Below, in pieces: positions 34,837-50,396 of a DNA stretch of 64,000 nucleotides. The stretch is taken from contig FJUW01000015.1 in NCBI GenBank assembly GCA_900074885.1, forward strand, positions 815,978 through 879,977. Direction: 5' to 3'. Each line of letters begins with the position of its first letter. The first letter of the stretch is position 1. A program made the translations under genes and the position numbers. The notes under the pieces are model-generated. The model did no database searches, had not been told where the DNA came from, and worked only from the letters and a program-made list of their open reading frames with translations. The DNA comes from Rhynchosporium graminicola. Its lineage: Eukaryota; Ascomycota; Leotiomycetes; Helotiales; Ploettnerulaceae.

Positions 34837-36142
34837 TTAGAAGTAAACAACACCCTCCATAATCCTCCTCGCTGTCCTAAAAACGGTAGCATTTGTCAAT
34901 CCCCCTTCCGCGCCAAACGTAGCACCTACCAAAATCTTCCCACTAGAATGCCCTATTGTAATGCCATCTTGATCAACCTTCCGTTCTGTGACATTCTGCC
35001 AAACAGTGGACCCCTCCAGATTAGCAGCAGCAGCCATAGCCATCGCAACCGTGATAGGAACCGCACGATGCGGTTGTCCAACACTCAACGCGCGAACCAC
35101 TAGATCCACTGCTTCCCCGTCCAAAACCTCGCCAGAAAGGAGTTTATGTGAAGTCCGGGGTGATACCATAGCGATCTTGGGAATGGAGCCTGGTGTTGAT
35201 GCGAGATCTTTACTGATTCCCATCGCGACAGAAGCCTGTCGACGGATAGAATCCAATCTTGCCAGCAGCGTAGGATGGACATCAATATCATCTGGTAAGA
35301 TAGTCCCCGCGACATTCAAGTCTTGGGCTTGGACGAAGACACAAGGGTTCCCGGCATCGATACATGTTGCAGCGATGCCGTCGAAGTTGTCTACCACATT
35401 TCCAGTAGGTAACAACTTGCCAGTTTTCGAACCTCTATACAATGCCGAATTGGTTTTAGCTCCAGGACCTAAAAGCATTGATTCGAGAGAAGTGCAGCAG
35501 AGATTTCACGTACGCAGGGTTGATAAAAGCCAACTCAATCTTCGCACCCGTCCCAGCCACCCCATCAATGGCAAACTCCCCCATAGCAGCAGCTTCCCCA
35601 TCCACAACTGGAAAGGTGGAATGTATAATCTTCCCCGTATTCGTGTTATGTATTTTCACCATCTTCATCCCCATCTCTCCCACTCCCTCTCCCTGAGCCA
35701 ACCCCTCCACCATTCCAGAATCAACAGCAAACGGCCCAATCGCACTAGTCATATTCCCACAATTGCTCGAGAAATCCACCTCGCGATCCCTCACTCCAAT
35801 CGCCGCAAATGTATAATTTACATCTGCATCTTTATGCGTGGAAGGACCTACAACACAGACTTTTGAGAGCGAGGAGATTCCTCCGCCTAAGCCGTCGAGT
35901 TGTCGCCCGTTGGGATCTGGAGATCCGATAGCGCCAAGGAAGATGGGCGGCCACAGAGAGCGAGACGAGGGGAGGTCGGATTCTTTGAATATTATGGCGC
36001 GGGAGGTACCGCCGCGGTAGTAGGATGCCGGGAGGCGGTTTTGTTTAGTGTGTGTTGAGGAACGTCTGGTGGGGTGGTATCTGAATATGTTTTTAGAGCG
36101 CCTTACGATGGATCGCAGGACTTTGATCGGTGACATAGACAT
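34837..36142 (-). CDS. PrpF/methylitaconate delta-isomerase family protein
   Basis: Member of the PrpF fold (diaminopimelate-epimerase-like), which isomerises methylaconitate or related unsaturated tricarboxylates. Exons 35514-36142 and 34837-35434 give 408 aa. The 79-nt intron (GTACGT..GTATAG) was placed so that FINPA joins GSKTGKLLPTGN, the conserved family segment; nearer acceptors break the frame. Other motifs: YYRGGTSRAIIF near the N-terminus, GSPDPNGRQLDGLGGGISS, SSNCGNM with the first catalytic Cys, and IAATCIDAGNPCVF with the second. The first ~35 residues are basic and Ser-rich (VRRSKNIFRYHPTRRSS) and could be a mitochondrial presequence, which would suit the methylcitrate cycle. The true substrate is unknown. 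Confidence 0.88.
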
Positions 36143-36839
36143 GATCCAAAAGGGTTACGAATATTGATACCATGGCGAGTCGCAATGAGAATCGAATTCG
36201 AACTGTGGTAGTGCTATGTTAGAATTACGTGGTAGGTGCAATTCCGTGACGAACAGCTTTCAGCCAAGACATCCAAAAAGCTTCAATTTTTCGACACTCG
36301 CCTCGGTCGTACACAAATTGTCAACATCACTTACGAGGCTGGAATTTCTCATTAACAAATGAATTGAGGGCTCGATGAGCTTCCCAAGTCATCAAGTATA
36401 TTCTACTACCTAGACAACAGTGACAATCTGGAGATACGAAATCATTCTAGGACTTTGTTCAGGCGGTCTTTGAATGAAATCGAAAATTTACAGTACTTAG
36501 CTAGTATCTTATCTACCGATTCATTGGATGCACGGACATTACAGGTTTTTGAAGTTCGGTCTACTGGTATGATCTGGGTCAGCCTCGCTAATCGATGTCA
36601 AGGGCAAAGGAGGTCAAGTTTAACATTAACAAACGATCAGCTAATCTGGATATGTCCATTGGTCCATGGGAATCTCAACCGTACGCAGATTATCATTGCA
36701 TGTATCCCCAACTCCAAGTCATGGTAAAACCAAACCTATGAAAACCTAGCCCAGGCCCAAACACGCGTTATTTATGACCCCAGCCCAGAAGAGAGGCATA
36801 TGTACAGCTTCTTCAATGCACTATATCCACAAACCTTCC
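36143..36839. other. Intergenic, no gene recognised
   Basis: About 0.7 kb between two leftward genes. A + frame at 36455-36727 is unassignable. Confidence 0.5.
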
Positions 36840-38410
36840 TCAATCGATGATCATCCACCAACACATGCCGATAAATGAAATAAGAACTAGGAAGGTCAAG
36901 AACCCGGCACCACCTCTATCAGCTTTGGTCGATGGAAAGTTCGGAAGATATGTGACAGCTTCGCTGCCAGCATTAGGATCACCGACACTCGTTCCGCCTG
37001 TGCTATTCGTCACAGGGCCAGCTACTTGCGAGATCAGATTGCTTTGAATAACTTCAAGAGCGGCCATTTCTTGGCCGACGCCAACACTACCGTCCCAAGT
37101 TGCACCCATGGACCATTTCATCCCGCACATCCGTCCATTGTTTCCACCTGAACATTGAGCTGCAGCTGCTTTCGCACTAGGGGCCAATTTGGCCATGATA
37201 GTATCGTATGTATAAGGTGCCATCTTTGTGGTTGCTGCCATCCAACGAGAGAGATATGCTTTGAAAGAGTGTTGATCCACGTTACAAAGTCCATTATTCT
37301 CACATGCCACTTCCTGCATGACATTCTGGCCATTCGGGAAAAACACGTCTAGACCTTTGATCAGACCATCAAGTCTTGTCTTCCAGACTGGGTCCCCGTT
37401 GGTATGATTGTACATATTGGCAGCACCGAGCAGCATCGCTCCAGCATTGTAAGTCCATTGAAGACGATTTACCCTGGTGCAATTGATCAAATCGTCTGAA
37501 CCGTCGAAAACATAGTAGCGTCCATCAATGAGCCCAATCCTTTCCATCCACGCGTAAGTCTTCTCTGCCCAATCCGAGTATGTGTCGTTACCAGTATATT
37601 TGGCAAGTCGCGCGCCAAGATTAAAGAAACATCCATTCGAGATGGAGTTCTTGTAGTTATAGCCGTTATTGAAAGTGAAGATCTGCCATTTCAGACCTCC
37701 GCCGCATGTTTGTGTATCCCACCGAGGAGCTTGAGTGTTGAAAACTGCCTGAGCAAGCGCTAACCATTGCGGTTGATCGTGAGGTGGATTTGGAAAGTTC
37801 ACTTCTGCCGCTGACATGGCCGCTAGACCCCAGAATCCTTGATCATCGTTTCCTTCAGTTTTCGTCTGGTTGGGTGTCATATAATCTCGATTGGGCCCGA
37901 CCTGCCAGAGGAGAGCTTGGGTAGTGACTTCGTTATAAGATGTATCGCCGGTATAATACCAGTAATCTGAATTTGGGATCAGTCTCAAACTAGACTATTC
38001 GCGTGACGATCAAAGCAAGCAAACAATTGGCGAAATAAGTCAAGGCATTCTTACCAACCAGAGCGCCAAACATGGCTCCGGTCTCCCACCTACAATATAT
38101 TAGCAACAAGTCGCATTATTAAGTGGACAGCGGCAAGTACCAGTAATATGGCGCAGGCAGGTTCCCAGGTATGTCGCCTGTCTTGTTGCCGGTATAATAG
38201 CTCATCATATCGAAAGCGATTGAACTTGCGACTGACTTGATCGAATCTATGAATATAAGCCAAGCCATCTAAGAATCTCTCATCTCTTGGAAAGGATCGC
38301 CAATGCTTCTTACCCGGTGAGCTCAAATCAACAGTTAAAGCCATGGCAATTTGGCTACCGGCCAGCACAGCAATGGGAGTCCAGCCTATAGAATTCATCG
38401 ACAACCTCAT
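36840..38410 (-). CDS. GH76 endo-1,6-alpha-mannanase, DFG5/DCW1 type
   Basis: GPI-anchored cell-wall enzyme thought to process the mannan part of GPI anchors and attach wall proteins. Exons 38314-38410, 38141-38246, 38055-38089 and 36840-37966 give 454 aa. A signal peptide covers roughly the first 25 residues (to [11 protein letters not shown]). [40 protein letters not shown] and the catalytic pair in [11 protein letters not shown] are GH76 hallmarks. Several NxT sequons occur. The C-terminus is a small-residue region (DPNAGSEA) followed by a hydrophobic tail ([18 protein letters not shown]), a GPI signal. The ATG at 38410 was chosen because the frame upstream offers only TTG. No defects. Confidence 0.93.
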
Positions 38411-40607
38411 CTTCAGAATAGAGTTGTGTCGCAATATTCAAAGATCCGCAAGGGATGCCTGGTATTTTCGGTATCGACGACGTCCCGTAAATCTTTGCGG
38501 TGTAAGGAATGTGTCTCGGTCCGCAGTGAATAAAAATATGATTACAGTAACAATACAACGGTCCCAACTTCCCACCTTGCAGCAACTTCCCAATCCAAAT
38601 AACGATAACTGGCGGGAATGTATTGGGCGCTTGGTGAATGAGTGTACTGGCGCTGAGGCGGGGTTGATGAAGTCACCAAATCGAATTAGGCCAACAGCAT
38701 CTAATTCTTCCAAAAGCGAGTGTGGTGTTCCTGCGAAGGAGGGAGAGTACTTGCAACGAGTCTCCGTTACTGTAGTGAGACTAACGGGAGGAGTGATTGG
38801 GAGAGAGAAGAATGGGTGCAGCTGAGGAGGAAGGCGACACTTGATCGTTCAAAAATGGAAGGAAGCACTTGCTATTCTAGCACTGAACCGGCGCATATTG
38901 ATGGGAATATGACATCCGACGTGGCCGAGAAATTGAGATGGTGTAGCCGTCTGCTTCAAGAAATGACAAGCACGAGACCGAAAATAGAAATGACTGGAGA
39001 AATCACCTAGAAAACACATTTTCAGGTTTGTGGTTCACAGCTTCGGCCGTACTCACTGCATCATTGCAGGCAGGGTTTTGAGAAAGAAACGTTGATCCTC
39101 TTCAAAGATCTTCCCCCATAAAACGTTGCACGCTGATATCGCACAATTATTTCCATGCGAGTCATACGTGCAAAAGAAATGGTATTGTTTGTCGCCGATA
39201 TCCAGCATGGTTTGTTTCCTCGTCGAGAAGCGACATGACTTTATGTAGAACCTTACATTGATGCACGGACAAATGGCGATGACAGAACAAGTGAGTATCC
39301 CGTTCACATCACGTGAGATGCTGCCGCTTTCGGGACATCGTGCACTTGGGAAGCTCAACTGCTTGAAATGTTTTAAGCCATGTGGACTATTACCTGCGAA
39401 TCGCGATGTCATAGCCTTACATTCTGCCAAAATAAAATGGTGCTGAGTAGAAAGTCTCCGAGTTCTGGTGGCTGGCCAAATGCACAAATCCCAAAGCTGG
39501 ATAACTTCCTCACATATATTCCGCCGAGAATTGATAGAAGTACGACACCGAAGAGCGTCAAGAAGCCACGGACCAAACTCTGGAGTTTCAATATTGATTC
39601 AATAATCCGACTATAAGGCTTTGGTAATCGCTTCCCGTCTTTGTAGGCCTTGACGATTGTACGGAGGTGAGTTATGAAATCACATCAAGTACCTACGCAC
39701 ATGCACGGAGGGCATGCGAGGAGAGATCCCAAGTCACCTACCTACCCACATCCGGCAAAGCGCGAAACTTGTAGAGCATATGAGATGGTGGTTGTCTTAG
39801 TGGTGCGATACAGGACGTCAATAGTAGTCTCTCATGGAGCACAAGGCTAAGGAAAAGTCGGGGGACATTCCGAAACTAATTGGCTACTGATCAAAGTGCT
39901 TCCTGTGGCCGAGGACTAACCCCACGAGGATTTGACTATCGAACTCCCTCTGTTCTACAATGGACTTGAAGTCCGACCCGAATCATGCCTCAAGTAGAAG
40001 TGAAACAAGGCTTCAATTAGATGGTACTTCTTGTACAGTCAATAGATAATGTTGCGACCTGCTATTCCGGTCACAGTGATGGATATCTTTCGTGACTTTA
40101 TCTTCGGTGAAGGCGTGCCGCAGGTTTAAGATTTCCAAGTTTGAATGGCACAGTAGAAATCCGAAAGTATAATTGAGTCGTAAGGTCAGCTCTGGCTTCA
40201 CCAGGGACCAAGAACACTGCCACCTTACTCATGTGCGTCGAGTGGCGTTAACTACTAAAATTGCGTACGTTCCGTCGGAGTTTAAAGACAACTGTCCTTG
40301 TATTTATAAGATTCGTTGAGTAGGATGAGCGTGTAAGTGCCTTAATCGTGTCACAATATCATTATTAGTGCAAAGAAAGTCAAAAAGCGTTGTTCTTCAA
40401 ATATCCATTTCCCGCCTCCGCTTGGTCCCCAGCCGCGTTTGAGTCGTCGGCCCAGATCTCAGGTCAACTCATCTCTCGCAAACCGCAACCTTCTTCCAGC
40501 CACATCCGTCTCACAACAACTTCAACCACGAATAAATCACTCTTTCAACTTGCAAACAAACTCGCATCCTTCCTACAACCTCTATTTAAATAAAACACAC
40601 AATCACA
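38411..40607. other. 2.2-kb intergenic region, no supported gene
   Basis: Several frames of 60-145 codons occur, the longest on the minus strand at 39053-39487. None shows a family signature, and opposed frames overlap. The right end, from about 40420, is CT-rich and CA-rich with long purine-poor tracts, typical of a fungal promoter and 5' UTR, here for SNC1. Confidence 0.5.
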
Positions 40608-41612
40608 ATGGCTACCGCTGGAGACCGCCCCTATGATCCATACATTCCAGCAGAGCCCGCAGCCGGATCACAAGGTGGAAATGCTGCTCCAGGCAATCAA
40701 AGGACGGCAGCGCTGCAAGCAGTAAGTTGAATCCTATTATTTCGAGTGCCCAAGAGCGATAGAGCGATGCAGCGATCTGCCAGCGACGGAGGATGAGCGA
40801 TGCGATGATTACTTACAACGATGGGTGGCCGGTCTTCCGCGCAATAACCAGTCACTCGAGCAGCGACAGGAACTTCCTACAGACCTCAGATAACGCTTCG
40901 AGAGGGGACGCACACGCGTGAAAAGATATTGGGAATTGAACTGGGGGATTTTGGAGATGACTTCATCTAATCTGGAAATGCCGCGGTTTGGTTTCACAAT
41001 TGTCCAAGTCTCGAGGTGAACGACTGCCAAGATGGACCGACATTAGGAGCGACAGGAACAATCGCAGACACATCAGACTTTCGAATACTACAGCCAGATC
41101 TGGACGACCAGTAGGATGTGAATCTTACTTTCGAAATTCAGCACCTTGTACGACCTCTGGAAGGATACTTCGTCGCTCTTGGCACTCTCCGGCAATCATG
41201 ATCATCCTATGGCATAAAGCAGCTCTTCGAAACGTGTGCTAACCCGCTGTATTGATAGCAAATCGATGATACCGTTGGTGTAATGCGCGAAAATATCAAC
41301 AAGGTCTCACAACGTGGTGAACGCCTTGACTCCCTCCAAGACAAGACCGACAACCTGGCTGTATCAGCACAAGGCTTCCGCCGTGGTGCCAATAGAGTTC
41401 GCAAACAGATGTGGTGGAAGGGTATGTGAAGAACGCGTTTGTGATATGGACGTTAGCTAACCTTGTCGCAGATATGAAGATGCGCATGTGCTTGATCGGT
41501 GGAATAATCATCTTGCTCATTGTCATTATCGTACCAGCTGGTAATTTATATTGCCCACAAAGGCTAAACTCATAGCTGACTTCTCATAGTTGTTGCTACA
41601 AAGAAGAATTAA
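40608..41612 (+). CDS. SNC1: R-SNARE, synaptobrevin/VAMP homologue
   Basis: Vesicle SNARE for Golgi-to-plasma-membrane and endosomal fusion. Exons 40608-40721, 41259-41421, 41472-41540 and 41590-41612 give 122 aa, close to yeast Snc1. The N-terminal 38 residues are Pro/Gly/Ala-rich and variable. The SNARE helix runs from [16 protein letters not shown] through [15 protein letters not shown] (zero-layer Arg in GERLDSL) to RKQMWWK. A C-terminal transmembrane segment ([16 protein letters not shown]) follows and ends VVATKKN. The first intron is 537 nt, far longer than others in the window; it separates the variable region from the SNARE motif. Confidence 0.94.
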
Positions 41613-45558
<3,946 letters not shown>

Positions 45559-47093
45559 AGCAGAGCAGAGCATAGCGGATCAGATTAGACCAGACTGCAC
45601 TTTTAGATAGGGCAAGTTGGTGCATTGCATACATACAGACATATTTTGGAATCAAATTCACAAAACCCTTGAAACATCTATTCTTGTCACTCTTCTCCTA
45701 ATCATGTTTTGAAGCAACACGAATTTTGCTTTTTTTCCGTTCCTTTTTCGACTGCTTTCTCCTACAGTACGTTCCTTACCCACGACTTGAGAATCCTTTC
45801 TCCGTATGCAATCAATAGCTTCTCAAATGTAACTCTGACCTTGAGATTTCTTAATTCTAAGCGTGTCTGGGAAGCTGATATCCTCAGCTAGTGTGTATAT
45901 CGTGTTGAGTTATCCACTACATGGGGAAGACCATCATGCATGCATCATGGAATCTGGCTGCGATATTGCTTGATGTGATTTTACATACATAACCTCTAAA
46001 CACGCGACGTCCCAACTCTCAAGACGTAACGTCGTAACTCAGTTGAAAAAAAGACAACAAAAAAGAAACGCTGGATAGTCGTCTCCGTAATCACTGTCCG
46101 TATGGAACTAAATTACCGAAGTGAAAGTAAGTCATGGCTCGTGATATCGGTAGTAGCTAGGTTGTTAGCTAGCTAGGTAGGTATGCATGTAGGTCGGCAT
46201 TGCATTGTGTGGGTGTTATTCATTCACATGTCCATCGGATCCATGGTCTTCTGAAACAGAAAGCTGAGGAAGCTCGTACGTAGCGTTATCAGTACTGTCG
46301 TTGTCAGTACTACTTGTCAGAATGAGTGGGTTGGTGGGAAGCGACGACAAGATGGAAAGGAAAGGGAAGGGAAGGAAAGGACTGTGAGTGAGCGTGTTTG
46401 TTCAAACGGGTGAGTGAGTGAGTGATTGAGTGACGCTTGTGAAATTTGTGAAATTTGTGGCGTTGTATGAGGATGTAGATGGCGGGAGGGTTGATTTACA
46501 TACTCTAATCAGTAAGTAGTACTCTCGCTTCTATTCTTCTCTCCCATTTCCGTAGTATGAGAGAATCTATGTGAGTCGCGAAATGTAGTTCAGGTGTTTG
46601 CTGATGTGACGTGATCGAGTTTGGTTTTCCATATTATTTTTTAGATTTTTAACCTACGTTTAGTATATAGGTAATTCTGTTTTGGAGGTATACACGGCTC
46701 AGAATCATATGAACGTCCAATACAAGGCCAAACCTACTATTACTTCAGGCATAAGCTCACGTAGATATTAGAGCAGGGGTGAAAGTGAATGCATAATCCA
46801 TGCAACAAGATCTATCTATCTATCTGTCTGTCTGTCTGTCTGTCTGTCTATCGGTGGAAATCAACGATTGTACAGAAGTGAATCAGGAAAGTGCAAAACT
46901 GTAGAGCGAGAGTGAAGCAGCAACGCCTAGTCTCCCAATATCGCCAGGTTTAACGCAGCCTCCCATCCCACCGTAAAAAATCTCATCCTTCTGAGCCGAG
47001 AAAGGAAAGGAAGCATTTAGGCATTGGTCGTATTCGCTAAGACAAAAATGGCCCCTTAGTGAAGTTTCCTTTGAATTGAGGGGAGGGATTCTT
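45559..47093. other. 1.5-kb intergenic region with simple repeats
   Basis: Convergent 3' flanks of ARG5,6 and the SDR gene. Contains GGAAAGG/GGGAAGG purine tracts (~46355-46380), GAGTGAGTGAGTG (~46410) and the TCTA/TCTG microsatellite. No coding frame of note. Confidence 0.6.
46811..46852 (+). repeat. (TCTA)3(TCTG)6 compound microsatellite
   Basis: Three TCTA units, six TCTG units, one TCTA and a partial unit, perfect over 42 bp. Confidence 0.95.
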
Positions 47094-48407
47094 TTAGATA
47101 CCAGTGCCACGAATAGCATCGACCTGCTCGGAAAGGAGGGCGTTGTTCTTTGGTCCGACGAGAGGTGGTCCTTCGGGTGTGACGTAGGCTTTTGTCATTC
47201 CGCCATCGACGACGAAGTCCTGGGTTTGTTAGCTTGACTTTCCCTTCCGTATGATATGCATGTGGGTGAGTTGAACATACCTGTCCGTTGATGAAGCTCG
47301 ACTCATCACTAGCCAAGAACAACACAGCATTCGCCTGCTCAATAGCTTCTCCAAATCGTCCACTTGGGAAATGAATCTCACGTCTCAATCTCTTCGGCTT
47401 ATCATCTCCCAACCAATCTTGCAGCAGAGGAGTGTTCAATGGAGCCGGACAAAGCGCATTGAATCTCAAGCCCTCTCTAGCATGAACAATAGCCAATTCT
47501 CTCGTCAGGGCCAAAACCGCACCCTTTGAAGCAGTGTATGCCAATTGGGGGGTAGCTGATCCAACTAAGGCGACGACGGAAGCAGTGTTGATGATGGAGC
47601 CTTTGGTTTTCTTGTGCTTACGCATGGAGAGAACAGCGTGCTTGCACCCGAACCAGACACCTTTGACGTTGATGGCTTGAGTGAGATCCCAGATCTTCTC
47701 GGGGGTGTCGATAGCGTCGGCGTCGTCGGCATGCATTATGCCTGCGTTATTAAACATGACATCTACTCCGCCCCAAGCATCGACATGGGCTACAAGAGCT
47801 TCAATGTCGGCTTCTTTGGAGACATCGCAGACCTAGATTTGGCTTAGTCATGTGATTATTGATGCTGGAGGGTGGACTTTGTACGTACCTTGATTTCGAC
47901 TTTATGAGCTGAGGGAACGAGTTGCTTGAGCTTTGCGGAAGCTTTGTCGAGAGCGGCGGAAGAGATGTCAGCCATCAAGATATTGGCTCCCTCTTTGGCG
48001 AAGAGTATGCATGTTTCGAGACCGATACCGCTAGGAACCTGTCAGTATATTTTCATCACCAAATCTTCCATGATTTAGTTGCCAGCTTGAAGTCTCTTTT
48101 ATCTATAATTAAAATTGCCTCCAGCTTCCCTGACTCGTTCGGAGGGGTAAGCCAGGGAGAAGACCCATCACGTGGGTCTTGACGCAAGTGACTCCATCGC
48201 TCAAAACCCCGGAGGCAAAAGTGAAGAGTCTGATGAGAACCCGCGGCGAAAGGAGATAATAGAGTCTCAAAGAGGGAATTGTGAAATCCGAACCTACCCA
48301 GCTGCTCCTGTTACGATAGCATTCTTTCCGGTCAATCTTCCCATGCCAATACTGTTGATAGTTTGGACTTTGTCATTGCTGCTAGATCTCGAAGCAGAGT
48401 CACCCAT
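47094..48407 (-). CDS. Short-chain dehydrogenase/reductase
   Basis: NAD(P)-dependent oxidoreductase of the classical SDR family. Exons 48298-48407, 47889-48030, 47281-47832 and 47094-47219 give 309 aa. The first intron is 267 nt, the others 56 and 61. The cofactor motif TGAAGGIG (33-40) is assembled across the first junction. NNAG is at 112-115 and the catalytic residues are Ser169, Tyr183 and Lys187 (YTASK). DFVVDGGMTKAY is the usual C-terminal segment, followed by about 35 extra residues. No targeting signal is evident. The ATG at 48407 was chosen as the nearest to the conserved core; longer frames upstream lack support. Substrate unknown. It is unrelated in position to the SDR pseudogene at 31 kb. 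Confidence 0.9.
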
Positions 48408-48805
48408 CTTGAAGTTTGATCGGTTGATTTTGGTGTACAAGGTGAGACTCTTGTCTATTGCGTGTCTGAAACAATCGGTCAGTTGAAAGTAACCTTGAAG
48501 TGTTGATATGCTGGCCGGTAACGCAGCTATCAGATAGAGGAATTTATATTGAGGCTCTCGCTTATGATAGCTGGCAGGAGCTGTGCAGTAGTGTGAATGA
48601 TAGAGTTGATATGAGATGAACTCACTTTTCAGTCCAGAAGAGGCGATAAGATGATTCGAATATGGGAATTTGAATGGGTGAAGAGGCAAAGTGAAGGAGG
48701 TATAGAAGATGAAAATGAAGGAGGAGACGATGTTCAGTCACGAAAGTGAAGTATAAGTAGGTGTGGAGAGCTTAGAGGGGCAAGTCCGTTCTCGGGAGAG
48801 CCATG

Positions 48806-48830
48806 CCAGCAGCCAGCCAGCCAGCCAGCC
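48806..48830 (+). repeat. (CCAG)n tetranucleotide tract
   Basis: About six CCAG units with one interruption, upstream of the SDR gene. Confidence 0.85.
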
Positions 48831-49467
48831 CTACTCCCTTCCCTACTTCCCTACTCACAATGGCTGGCACTGCTCTTATCGTGCCTCATGCTCCGACACC
48901 GAACAAAGCTTCATAAGACAAATCATTCACATTCTGTCTGAACAATAGAATCTACACGACACGACACGACATGGTGTGACATTGACACGACAAGCCATCA
49001 GCGACCAGCCTTCCGCAATGGAGTTGTTGACCGCTCATTTCATCTCCCAGAGATACCTATTATAGATTTGTGTCACCCGACCGGACGCTTTGCTCACGAC
49101 GACAATTGGCAAATCATTACTGGGGCAGCAATGTGTCTCGCGGGCATTACGCAGCACATCGCACTCGCTTTGCATGCATTGCGAGAGGTGGCAAGCATCT
49201 ATATGTGGCTACGCGCCGCGGGGTCACTTGGTGGAATTGGATTGAGTCTTGAAATGAGGGCCCAGCACAAAGACAGGTGTGCGCGACTTCAGGTAAGGGA
49301 ATGCCTCCGATCATGGTTTCAGAACCCCGACATATGGAGTAATCACCTTCGTACCTACATACAGTACAATGCATCCATCCATCGGTCGGTCGGTCATGAG
49401 AAGGCGTTGTTGTGTCGCAAGGAGGTTTTATATTGGTCTATATGCCATGCACTGTCTCAATTACCAA

Positions 49468-49499
49468 GGTAGGTAGGTAGGTAGGTAGGTAGGTAGGTA
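49468..49499 (+). repeat. (GGTA)8 microsatellite
   Basis: Eight perfect GGTA units. Confidence 0.95.
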
Positions 49500-50106
49500 T
49501 TTGAAGGGTGAAGGAAGGCTGACATGGGAATCACGAAAGTCATTCTAGCTCTGCATCTGGTTTGGGGGCGTTCGTGAAAGGAACCCAGGTTTTATATCCT
49601 CTTTTCGCAGCTCAATGGCCTGTTATCTCGTTCTGTATTACGTTGTGCTCAATGGAGCAAGCTGTAAGTTCAATTCATTATGAAATCTTTGCAGGTCGGT
49701 GTTATCCTCTGGAGTCTCATCTGCCATCCCATCTCATTCTTGTATACCTGCCTACTCGACAATATTTCGTTCGAGATCAGTCAAATTCGTCACCGATGGT
49801 AATGTTTGTTTCCCGTTTCCGCTTCTCGTTGTAAACAGATTAGCAACTTTTACTGAAGCTATCGTATGAGTTAGTTGCCTTACCTCACATAATCAATCAT
49901 GCCGTTCAAAATTTATGTCTTCTCTACTGTCAGATAGAAACTCCCAAGTAAAGTCCTACAACTTCTGGACCGCTACCCAAAGAAAGATACACCGATGACG
50001 ATTCATGTATTATGGCGTGTGGGGCTTCAATTCGAGTCGTCAATTGGCTTACGGCATCCCTCCCGATGGCAGGGGAGGTAGAATAGCTTCCTTGTTCCCT
50101 TCCCTT

Positions 50107-50137
50107 CCCAGCCCAGCCCAGCCCAGCCCAGCAGCAG
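50107..50137 (+). repeat. (CCCAG)n pentanucleotide tract
   Basis: Five tandem CCCAG units followed by CAGCAG, about 260 bp upstream of the glutamine-synthetase-like start. Confidence 0.9.
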
Positions 50138-50396
50138 CTCCAGCTCTTATCGCGAGATCAAAACCCCCCTCTTCTGTCTCGCGACTCTTAAGTTTTTAAA
50201 TTCACAACAGATCCGGTCTCGTGCTACTCGAGGACCTTCTCATAAAGTCCCATACCACTTGTCTGAACCCCTACTTGCGACTGTAATATTTCGGCAACTC
50301 TTCCGCATACTCCTTCAGCCTTTCTAGATAAAGCTACAAACAGGGTTCGCGGCTTCTACACACCCCTCACCCAACTCCCTCACGCTTCAGGACACA

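Larger units (their letters stand above)
48408..50396. other. 2-kb intergenic region rich in simple repeats
   Basis: Divergent promoters of the SDR and the glutamine-synthetase-like gene. Tetra- and pentanucleotide tracts are abundant: CCAG, ACACG (~48957-48970), CGGT (~49382), GGTA and CCCAG. Frames at 49068-49472 and 49562-49834 read through these repeats and are not convincing. Confidence 0.55.

Noticed and set aside
35435..35480. Nearer acceptor (CTTTTAG) for the PrpF-like intron
   Set aside because: It leads to a stop or wrong phase; GTATAG before 35434 restores the conserved GSKTGKLLPTGN.
34988..35866. Plus-strand frame of 292 codons
   Set aside because: Antisense to both exons of the PrpF-like gene and low-complexity; no independent support.
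39053..39487. Minus-strand frame of 144 codons
   Set aside because: No recognisable motif, opposed frames overlap it, and no splice sites extend it; left as unassigned intergenic.
49468..49499. Regularly spaced repeats as a CRISPR-like array
   Set aside because: It is a plain 4-bp microsatellite in a eukaryotic genome, without spacers.
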